Shown: positions 1 to 6,300 of the stretch, piece after piece
Layout: each line of letters starts with the position of its first letter
Position numbering within the stretch: position 1 is the first letter of the stretch
Assembly (NCBI GenBank): GCA_965371245.1
Contig: CBDUXT010000159.1
Coordinates: 1 to 8,019, forward strand
Direction: 5' to 3'
Source of the DNA: CBDUXT01 sp965371245
GTDB lineage: Bacteria > Planctomycetota > Phycisphaerae > UBA1845
Length of the DNA stretch: 8,019 nt
Notes under the pieces: model-generated
What the model was told of the DNA's origin: nothing
What the model saw: only the letters and a program-made list of their open reading frames with translations
Databases searched by the model: none
Translations under genes and position numbers: made by a program

Positions 1-2
1 AT

Positions 3-143
3 TACGACGCGTCGGCCTTACCAGCTCGTCCAGGCTCGAAGAGGAAAAAATCAACCAAGAAAAAGGCCATGAAGGTGTTATCATCGTTAGCGTCTCGTCC
101 GGGAACGGGCCAGCCCCTCCGCCCTATGGTCGCTGCCGTCTGA
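3..143 (+). CDS. possible 3' end of a truncated gene, basic C-terminal tail
   Basis: A frame open from the left edge of the window ends at TGA 141-143. It would supply the last 46 residues of a protein. The tail is lysine/arginine-rich (KRKKSTKKKA at about residues 13-22 of the visible part) and ends LRPMVAAV. No family is recognisable and no start is visible. A second overlapping frame is also open to about 246, so the choice is uncertain. The basic run followed by a palindrome-rich spacer fits the end of a gene, but chance cannot be excluded. Confidence 0.22.
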   Translation, partial: YDASALPARPGSKRKKSTKKKAMKVLSSLASRPGTGQPLRPMVAAV

Positions 144-360
144 CGGCTTCAGACCTCTTTGTAATTGGGCCGCCCGCACCGGACGAGATCATGTGCCGCG
201 TCGGCCCGGCCACTATGGCCGGGAAAGCGATAGGCCGTGGCGGAGCATGAAGATGCTCGCTGAGTCGGCCGCTTGTCCGAAGCCAGCACAAATGGATAGA
301 TGGGCCGATCGAGACGCCCAGACCGGTGCACGGCAACGAGACCAGACACCCGGAGCAGTA
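144..360. other. non-coding spacer with two short hairpins
   Basis: No recognisable gene lies here. Two perfect stem-loops are visible: 205-223 (8-bp stem CCCGGCCA/TGGCCGGG, loop CTA) and 243-258 (6-bp stem GAGCAT/ATGCTC, loop GAAG). Neither is followed by a T-tract on the plus strand, so they are not convincing intrinsic terminators. Short open frames on the minus strand here (for example 149-376) have no recognisable protein character. Confidence 0.4.
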
Positions 361-497
361 GGAACGTAGGGAGCAAAGATCTCCCCAGTTCCGGTGCGCA
401 CTTGACCCGGACATGCCTTTCATGGATAGGAACGTAGGGAGCGAAAGATCTCCCCAGTTACGGTACGCACTTGACCCGGACATGCCTTTCATGGATA
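361..497. repeat. two-copy tandem repeat, 68/69 bp
   Basis: Unit 1 is 361-428 and unit 2 is 429-497. Both begin GGAACGTAGGGAGC and end CATGCCTTTCATGGATA. They differ by one inserted G (GCAAAG versus GCGAAAG) and two substitutions (TTCC/TTAC and GTGC/GTAC). The array abuts the paired palindromes at 496-556 and lies downstream of the M28 peptidase gene. With two units and no spacers it is not a CRISPR array. It is probably a recent local duplication within a dispersed intergenic repeat. Confidence 0.85.
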
Positions 498-556
498 GGT
501 CGGGCTTGGCCCGACGCCGTTGCTGGGTGAGGTCGCGTCGGGCGGAGCCCGACCTA
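496..556. repeat. BIME-like pair of REP palindromes downstream of the M28 gene
   Basis: Two hairpins share the same stem: 499-515 (GTCGGGC, TTG, GCCCGAC) and 537-553 (GTCGGGC, GGA, GCCCGAC). The ends of the block also form an outer inverted repeat, TAGGTCGGGC and GCCCGACCTA. This head-to-head arrangement is the usual layout of a bacterial interspersed mosaic element. It starts 31 bp beyond the stop codon of the minus-strand peptidase gene, so its transcript could fold into stable 3' stem-loops that protect or end the mRNA. That role is inferred from position only. Confidence 0.75.
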
Positions 557-586
557 CTCGATTTTGATCTTTCTGAGAGTGCCAGG

Positions 587-2557
587 TCACTCCCCACACG
601 GCAGGTCAGCCACCGGAAACGGGAAGCGCCGACCACTGAACGCATCGAGCGCGGAGGTGACGTCGATGATGCTGATCTTGAAGTCCAGCGTTTGCGGCAC
701 CAGGTCGGCCCGCGCCTTGGTGGGGGCGGTCGCGGCCGAACTGAACTTGTCCAGGATTGCGACCACGTCCGTCGTGACATCGACCGTGCCGTCCGAGACC
801 GTCCATCGGCCCGCGCCGGCGTCGAAGGCGCCCGCGATGTCGGCCCAGGCACTGGTGGAAAGCACCAACGGCGCCGAGAAGCTGCCCTGGGAATCAAACG
901 AACAGTTGGGGTCAATGGCTTGCAGGTGATACGTCCCGCCCGGAACGATGCCGGCGTGGAAGACGTGGATGGTTCCGAAGTCAGACCAGGTGGAGAATCG
1001 CATGTCGCATTGGAGGGTCGAGGCCGCGAATGTCGGGGCGGCGTCTCCATCGGTGCCGGGTAGCTCACTGACATCCGTCGGCTCGGCCACCCACAGCGTC
1101 GTTCCGTTCCAGGCATCGTGCGGGGGCGGAAGGTCGGCGAACGTCACCCGGATGGCCTGAGCGCGGCCCGCGTCACCCGCGGCGAACGACAGGAAGCGGG
1201 ACTTCGTGTTCACGCGAGGCACGCCGAACACGTCGTCAATCAGGTCGGGCACCGGGGCGCTCGACGCCGGGCAGCAGGCCGGGTCGGTCGCGCCCGGCTG
1301 CGTGCCGACGGGCGGTTGACACTCGTCGGGCACCGAGTCGCCGTTACAGTCCGCCGAGAACAACGTGACGTCGCAGTCGTCCGGCACGCCGTTGTTGTTG
1401 CAGTCGAGCGCCGACCCTTGGCTGATCTCGACCGGGTCGAGCAGGCCGTTGCCGTTGCACTCCTGACACTCGTCCGGCACTCCGTCTCCGTTCGTGTCGG
1501 GGGCACCCGCGGCGATGTCAACTCCGTCCGGCACGTCGTTTTGGTTGCAGTCCGGCCGCGCGCCGACGAGTTCGGCCACGGCACCGGCGGTCATGCGTAC
1601 GATGTTGAAACCGAAGGCATAGTCGGCATCGGTGTAGGTGCCCGGCACATCGGACGGTTTGTGCCAATGCGGGTTGCTCCCGTCGCCGATCTCGGCAACA
1701 CGTTGGTTCTCGCGGGCGCTGACGGCGGGCGCGTCGTCCCAGAATGATCGCGAGTCTGTGTTGTTCATGTTGTCGCCGACCTCGGCCGACATGGTTCCGT
1801 AGCGCGCCATGGCCCCGGCTACGAATTGGGCGAGGACGATGGCCTCGCCGGCAAAGTCGTGCTCGGTCTGGTACTCGACGTCGGCGTCCGGATTGGCGAA
1901 TCGATCGAAGAGAATCATGTCGTGCTGGATGACGCCGAGCCACGTCGGCTCGTCCGGCGTGCCCTGCAAGTCGCGATGGTTGGCGACGTACGCCTCGCTG
2001 CCGTCAAGTCCCGTTTCCTCGTTGTTGAACAGGATGAACCGCACGCTGACCTCGGTCGTCACTTTGCTGAACACGCGGGCGAGTTCGAGTACCAGCGCCG
2101 TGCCGGAGCCGTCGTCGTCGGCCCCGGGCGCGAAGGCGACATCTACCGTGCTGAAGCTATCCATGTGGGCGCTGACGATGTACATCTCGTTGGGGCGCGC
2201 GGTGCCGATCTTGGTCGCGTAGACGTTGTGCCGGGTTTGCTCCTCGAAGGTGTAGGGATCGAGGACGACGTTTGTGTAGCCCAGCGATTCGAGCCTGGCG
2301 CGAAGGAACTCGACGGCCGATGTGTTTCCCGGTTCGCTCCAGAAGCGGGAACCCAGGGACGCCAGACGCCCGATGGTTCGCCGGAACTCCGCGGGGCTGA
2401 GTTGATCTACCAGAAAGGCGGCCGGCGCCGGACCCGACGCCCGAAGCGAGAGATCGATGGGGGCGCCGGCCTGCCCGTGCGCGTCCGTGCCGATTCCCGC
2501 GCCGAAGAGCAGCGTAAAAAGCGACCCCCAACACACTAGTGTATGGTCACACCTCAT
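587..2557 (-). CDS. secreted M28-family metallopeptidase with calcium-binding repeats and dockerin-like C-terminus
   Basis: The product is 656 residues. An N-terminal hydrophobic stretch (about residues 7-22) followed by DAHGQA looks like a signal peptide, so export is likely. The peptidase domain (about 50-332) carries the expected di-zinc aminopeptidase ligands: H131 in SAHMDS, D147/D148 in GADDDGSG, E180-E181 in NNEETG (general base and metal ligand), D213 in HDM, and H299 in HKPSD. Residues about 336-413 hold acidic repeats (DCNQNDVPDG, DTNGDGVPDEC, DCNNNGVPDDC, DCNGDSVPDEC) that resemble thrombospondin type 3/EF-hand calcium-binding loops. About 440-585 is a beta-rich domain of unknown role. 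The end (TDVVAILDKF ... DVTSALDAF) is a dockerin-like module frequent in Phycisphaerae secreted proteins. The substrate is unknown; the family usually removes N-terminal amino acids or trims peptides. The ATG at 2557 has no clear Shine-Dalgarno. A GTG at 2536 (V8), preceded by AGGTG, is an alternative start. The gene appears monocistronic. Confidence 0.93.
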   Translation of the reverse strand: MRCDHTLVCWGSLFTLLFGAGIGTDAHGQAGAPIDLSLRASGPAPAAFLVDQLSPAEFRRTIGRLASLGSRFWSEPGNTSAVEFLRARLESLGYTNVVLDPYTFEEQTRHNVYATKIGTARPNEMYIVSAHMDSFSTVDVAFAPGADDDGSGTALVLELARVFSKVTTEVSVRFILFNNEETGLDGSEAYVANHRDLQGTPDEPTWLGVIQHDMILFDRFANPDADVEYQTEHDFAGEAIVLAQFVAGAMARYGTMSAEVGDNMNNTDSRSFWDDAPAVSARENQRVAEIGDGSNPHWHKPSDVPGTYTDADYAFGFNIVRMTAGAVAELVGARPDCNQNDVPDGVDIAAGAPDTNGDGVPDECQECNGNGLLDPVEISQGSALDCNNNGVPDDCDVTLFSADCNGDSVPDECQPPVGTQPGATDPACCPASSAPVPDLIDDVFGVPRVNTKSRFLSFAAGDAGRAQAIRVTFADLPPPHDAWNGTTLWVAEPTDVSELPGTDGDAAPTFAASTLQCDMRFSTWSDFGTIHVFHAGIVPGGTYHLQAIDPNCSFDSQGSFSAPLVLSTSAWADIAGAFDAGAGRWTVSDGTVDVTTDVVAILDKFSSAATAPTKARADLVPQTLDFKISIIDVTSALDAFSGRRFPFPVADLPCGE

Positions 2558-2584
2558 TTTACGGGTTCATATCCACTACGTACC

Positions 2585-2658
2585 GTGCGCCACTGCTCTT
2601 GAGCAGCGCCGACGACGGCTCTCGTGGAATCCCTGCACTGCACAAGAGCAGTGGCACA
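2585..2658. repeat. inverted pair of CTGCTC-type palindromes upstream of the M28 gene
   Basis: Arms 2585-2608 and 2635-2658 are inverted copies with about three mismatches, including the perfect core CCACTGCTCTTG (2590-2601) and CAAGAGCAGTGG (2643-2654). Each arm is itself self-complementary: the left arm contains CTGCTC-TT-GAGCAG, and the right arm contains CACTGC-ACAAGA-GCAGTG. It begins 27 bp upstream of the peptidase ATG, so it would lie in the 5' leader or promoter region of that gene. The stem sequence differs from the other REP types in this window. Confidence 0.7.
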
Positions 2659-2858
2659 CCCGCGGATTAAGGCGTGGCGATGCACTAGCCGTGGTGCCAT
2701 CTCTTTGACCTACTTATTTCTTACTGCCGACCGAACGAGGTTGCCAAGGCGACCTGCCATGATACCAAAAGGAGCCACGGCGGTTCAAGGGCCCCGCCGG
2801 GTGGCCCATCCTCTGGGGTGGATGACCGAATCGGCGGGCAGTTTTCAGAGCACCGGGC
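2659..2858. other. spacer with a GGGTGGCCCATCC repeat half-site
   Basis: No gene is recognised here. The 13-mer GGGTGGCCCATCC at 2799-2811 recurs exactly inverted at 3201-3213, which marks it as part of the same palindromic repeat family as the 3168-3222 hairpin region. It is followed by GGGGTGGATGACC. The short plus and minus open frames across this stretch translate repeat sequence and have no protein-like character. Confidence 0.45.
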
Positions 2859-2997
2859 GCGAGCCCTGTGACCGGCCGAGTATCGTAGAAGCCCTGTGCT
2901 TGTTCGCATCGTGTCCGTGGGCTTGCGCCCACGGCTCTGACGCGGCGTGGCGCCGTCAAGATGGCTTTGCGCCCCCCGCCAAGACTGTCATGCACCC
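2859..2997 (+). repeat. 139-bp dispersed repeat, copy A
   Basis: This block matches the reverse complement of 7881-8019 over 139 bp with no gaps and about nine mismatches by eye. It contains a strong palindrome at 2915-2934 (CCGTGGGC, loop TTGC, GCCCACGG) set in GTCC...GGCTCTGAC, the same layout as the smaller REP at 3238-3266. A short plus-strand frame crosses it, but nothing suggests a protein. Copy A ends about where the 2995-3024 hairpin begins. Since copy B is cut by the window edge, the true 5' limit of the repeat is not known. Confidence 0.85.
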
Positions 2998-3036
2998 CAT
3001 CCTTTGCGATAGCAAAGGGTGGGGTCACGATGATCG
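2995..3036. repeat. 13-bp stem-loop with GGGGTCACGATGATCG flank
   Basis: CCCCATCCTTTGC (2995-3007), loop GATA and GCAAAGGGTGGGG (3012-3024) pair along 13 bp with one T-G wobble. The adjacent 16-mer GGGGTCACGATGATCG (3021-3036) recurs as an exact inverted copy at 3168-3183, next to another hairpin. The two hairpin units therefore face each other about 130 bp apart, as in BIMEs. Confidence 0.75.
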
Positions 3037-3167
3037 GGCGGACGGAGGGCTTCGGAAGAACCACGCCCTGTACCGTTCGATCGGCCCATACCCGTTCCAG
3101 TCCATCGACAGCAGCGAGCGCCGGGTTTGCAGATATGAGTCAGCGGGATTCGTGCTTCTTCGACATT

Positions 3168-3213
3168 CGATCATCGTGACCCCACCCATCGCTGCGCGAT
3201 GGATGGGCCACCC
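3168..3213. repeat. inverted partner hairpin of the 2995-3036 unit
   Basis: It starts with CGATCATCGTGACCCC (3168-3183), the exact inverse of 3021-3036. A hairpin follows at 3186-3202 (CCATCGC, loop TGC, GCGATGG) and then GGATGGGCCACCC (3201-3213), which is the inverse of 2799-2811. The stem sequence differs from that of the 2995-3024 hairpin while the flanks are conserved. This is the usual pattern for families of REP-like palindromes whose stems co-vary. Confidence 0.7.
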
Positions 3214-3237
3214 GCCCGGATGCATGGTCGCGCCCAA

Positions 3238-3266
3238 GTCCGCGGGCTGGCGCCAGCGGCTCTGAC
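3238..3266. repeat. solitary REP-like palindrome just downstream of valS
   Basis: The sequence GTCCGCGGGCTGGCGCC followed by AGCGGCTCTGAC matches the core of the 139-bp repeat (2913-2941), with changes in the stem. It lies 45 bp beyond the valS stop codon on the transcript side and could act as a 3' stem-loop. Immediately beside it, the 10-mer GACCCGCAAG occurs twice in tandem (starting at 3264 and 3274). Confidence 0.55.
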
Positions 3267-3311
3267 CCGCAAGGACCCGCAAGGCTCTTTGACCCATTCG
3301 TGGACTCCTCG

Positions 3312-6300
3312 TCACTCGCCCAGTTCGGCGCGGTGGGCTTCCAGGGAGGTTCGTTCTTCGATCAGCTCGGTCAGCCGGCCTCGCTCGGCCTCAACGACTT
3401 CCGGTTTGGCGTTGGCGATGAACCGTTCGTTGGCCAGCTTCGATTCCTTGCCCGCGATTTGCTTCTCGATGGCGGCGAGCGCCTTCGTGGTCCGGGCGCG
3501 CTCGGCTTGGTCGTCGCTGATGTCGTGAACGAAAACACGTAGCGATCCGCGTGTGATGCTGCCGGCATTCGGCGGGCGCTCGGCGCCGGGCTCGACGCTC
3601 AGCGTTTCTACATTGGCCATGCTGAGGACGATGTGCGCGTTGGCCTCGAACGCAGCCTTGTCCGCCTCGGGCAACACGACGGTGGCCGTCACCTTCTGCC
3701 TGGGCGAGACGTCGCACTGGGCGCGCAGCTCACGAACGGCCCGCACGACCTCCTGGATTTCCGCGAAGACCTTGGCCGTCGGCTCGTCTTCAAGTTTGGG
3801 ATACCCTTCGAGCGGCGGGAACGGGGCTAGTACGAGCGGCGTGTCGGTGGTCAGCTCCGCGACGCCGGGGAACCCGCGCGTGGGGGCGATGTGATTGAGT
3901 TTCTGCCAGATGGTTTCCGTGATGAACGGGATCGTCGGGTGCCAGAGGCGTAGCACCTGGTCCAGGCAAAAGGCCAGCACCTGCTTGGCCTCGGCGCTGG
4001 ACGCGCCTGCGCCGTCGTCGGTCGCGGTCAGGCGTGGCTTGGTCAGCTCGATGTACCAGTCGCACAGCGAGTCCCAGAAAAACTCTCGCAGGATCTTCAC
4101 GGATGCGGAGAACTGATAGGAAGCCAGGCATTCGTGGTATCGGCGGATGGTCTGCGAAAGACCGGTGAGAATCCACCGATCCTCGGGCGGTAGGGCGGCG
4201 GGGTCGAGCGTGTGACACGCGGCTCCCTGAAGATTCATCAGCGCGTATCGAGCGGCGTTCCAAAGCTTGTTGCAGAAGTTTCGGCCGATGTCGAATTTTT
4301 CCGAGGTCTCGCGCCCGAAGCCCAGCTCCTCTTTCAGCGCGGCGTCCGCCCACTGGGTGGCGAACTCCTTGCCGCAGGGTTTGTTGAGGCACGTGACGCG
4401 CGGGCAGTCGGCCGGCTGAAGTTTACGATCCAGCTTTTCGCCGCGTGACTTTCGCCGCTGGGTCTCGGCCTTCAGGGCGGCCGGCTGGTCGGTCAGCTTG
4501 CCGCAGTGCGGACAGACGTACTCGACGGGCATGCGGATGTCCTGCGTCTCGGTGGTCATGTCGGTCATCGAATATCGCAGGGCGTCGGCGCCGTGTGTGT
4601 GAATCACGTCCACCGGATCGACGCCGTTGCCCTTCGACTTGCTCATGGTCTCGCCGCGGCCGTCGAGGATTTTCGGGTGGATGTAGACGTGGTCGAAGGG
4701 GATGCGGCCGCGGGCGTAGAGCCCGAACATGACCATCCGCGCGACCCAGTTGGTGATGATGTCGCGCGAAGTACACAGGACGGACCCGGGGTAGTACTGC
4801 TTGAGATGGTCGGTTTCTTCCGGCCAACCGAGCGTGCTGATCGGCCACAGGGCGGAGCTGAACCAGGTGTCGAGGACGCTTTCTTCCTCGACGTACCGGC
4901 TTGAGGTCATCGCAGCTCGGTCGGACGCCGAAGGTTCGTTCCGGCACGCGCGAAAATCGAGTGTGGCGCCGGTTCCATCTCCTGCCGCTCGCCCGATCGG
5001 TAGTTCGTGCCATTCCCCCTCGAGCTCGGTGATGCGGACCGGGAGTGCCTCGCGTCGCGATGTCCAAACCGGTATTCGGTGCCCCCACCAAAGCTGCCGG
5101 CTGATGCACCAGTCGCGCTTCTCGCCGAGCCAATCTAGGTAGCTCTTGGCGTAGCGAGGCGGGAAGACCTTAATTCGCCCGTCATCAACCGCGTCCATCG
5201 CCGACTGCGCCAGACCGGGTCTTGTGCTATGCGCCGAGCCGCGGGCTTCAGCCCGCGCGGACTCAACGACCTCGACCAACTCCCCGGAATCAAGATCAAA
5301 CGACCACGACGCCAGGGCGTGTTCTTGCATCTTGACGTAATCAATCGCAGCGGTCAGGTCTGCGCCTGACTTTATGCGCCGCCGCGACCCGCCCTTGGTC
5401 CACCATCGCGGCGAACCACCGAGAGTAAATCGACGGTTGAGCTCACGTGAAAGATTGCCCTTGAGGATTTGCAGCAGTTCGCGCCCGTGCAACTCGCTCT
5501 GGCAAAGTGCGTGAACGTGGTTTCCCATGACAGCGACCGCGAGAAGTTCGATGCCGTGCCGTTCGCATGCGCCTGCAATGGTCGCGACGATTGGTGTCGC
5601 GTGCTCGGCGGTCAGTGCAACGGGCAGACCCTTCATCTTGTCAAGCGCGCTGGAGAGGAGTTGCGGATCGTCCTCGTAGTGCGGTTCGCCGGGCGCGTTG
5701 TGAAGGATGTGCTCGCCGCCGGCTTGCGGCACGCGGGACACGAACCCACGTTGATCGCCGGGTAGCCAGGAACCGTAGGTTGTCCAAGTCAAGAGGGTGG
5801 CACCTTGCGCGAGGTTGGGGGTCCGCGGGTATGAGTTGGGTGACGTTTGTGGCGTGTTAGAGGGTCCGGAGTCCGCGCGGGCTGAAGCCCGCGGCTCGGG
5901 TGCCTCTCCGGTCTTGACGAACCACTGGTCGGACAGGAAGGGCTGGATTTCCGTCTTGCTGCGGTCGCTGTGGCCGGTCTCGATGTCGCGGTCCTCGCGG
6001 GCATGCACCAGGTCGCGTGCTTCCAGGTCGGTGACGACCTTCTGGCGACCTTCGCCGGCGAATACCAAGCCTTCATATGTGCCGCTGTGCCGGTTCGGCG
6101 TTCCATCGGGCTCAACGATTGTTGCGATCTTCCCATCCGTCGTCATCACGCTGATCATCGGCAGGCTGTGTCGCAGACCGACTGCGTAGTCGTTGTCATC
6201 ATGAGCCGGTGTGATCTTCACGCAGCCACTGCCCTTGGTCGGGTCGGCCCACTCATCGGCGATCAGCGGGATTCTCCGCTCGACCAGCGGGAGCGTCAGC

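Larger units (their letters stand above)
5236..5897 (-). mobile_element. REP-RAYT element (IS200-like Y1 transposase with flanking inverted REPs) inside valS
   Basis: The element is bounded by two exact 29-bp inverted REPs and encodes a RAYT-family transposase in the valS frame (ValS residues about 474-650). RAYTs are single-strand HUH endonucleases that cut at REP hairpins. Family motifs occur in order: LLTWTTYGSWLPGDQRG (474-490), HNAPGEPH (505-512), the HUH motif MGNHVHAL with H566 and H568, LKGNLSRELNRRF (584-596), WWTKGGSRR (604-612), and the likely nucleophile Y626 in AAIDYVKMQEH. No catalytic residue is missing and there is no stop codon or frameshift in 662 bp. There is no ATG start in the expected place and no stop of its own. 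A TTG at 5792 with an upstream AAGGTG could be its original start. The match to planctomycete RAYTs is from memory of the family. Whether the fusion is functional or a fresh insertion cannot be read from sequence alone. Confidence 0.9.

Noticed and set aside
361..497. CRISPR array
   Set aside because: Only two directly adjoining 68/69-bp units with no spacers and no cas genes.
413..1063. Plus-strand open frame opposite the end of the M28 gene
   Set aside because: Antisense shadow rich in Arg/Gly/Val with no family features; the minus-strand peptidase explains the region.
1826..2539. Plus-strand open frame opposite the M28 catalytic domain
   Set aside because: Shadow of the high-GC minus-strand gene; no recognisable domain.
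2835..2848. 14-mer CGGGCAGTTTTCAG shared with 7457-7470
   Set aside because: Too short to rule out chance in a window of this size, and the flanks do not match.
5212..5815. NLAQGA (467-472) and GLAQSA (667-672) as a target-site duplication around the insert
   Set aside because: At the DNA level only short stretches agree, and the first copy lies inside the element rather than at its edge; probably coincidence.
5236..5897. Intein in ValS
   Set aside because: No intein N-terminal Cys/Ser block, no C-terminal His-Asn with a following Cys/Ser/Thr, and the insert carries clear RAYT motifs and REP ends instead.
5236..5897. Group I or group II intron
   Set aside because: The insert is fully open in frame and encodes a Y1 transposase; no reverse transcriptase, LAGLIDADG or intron core structure was seen.
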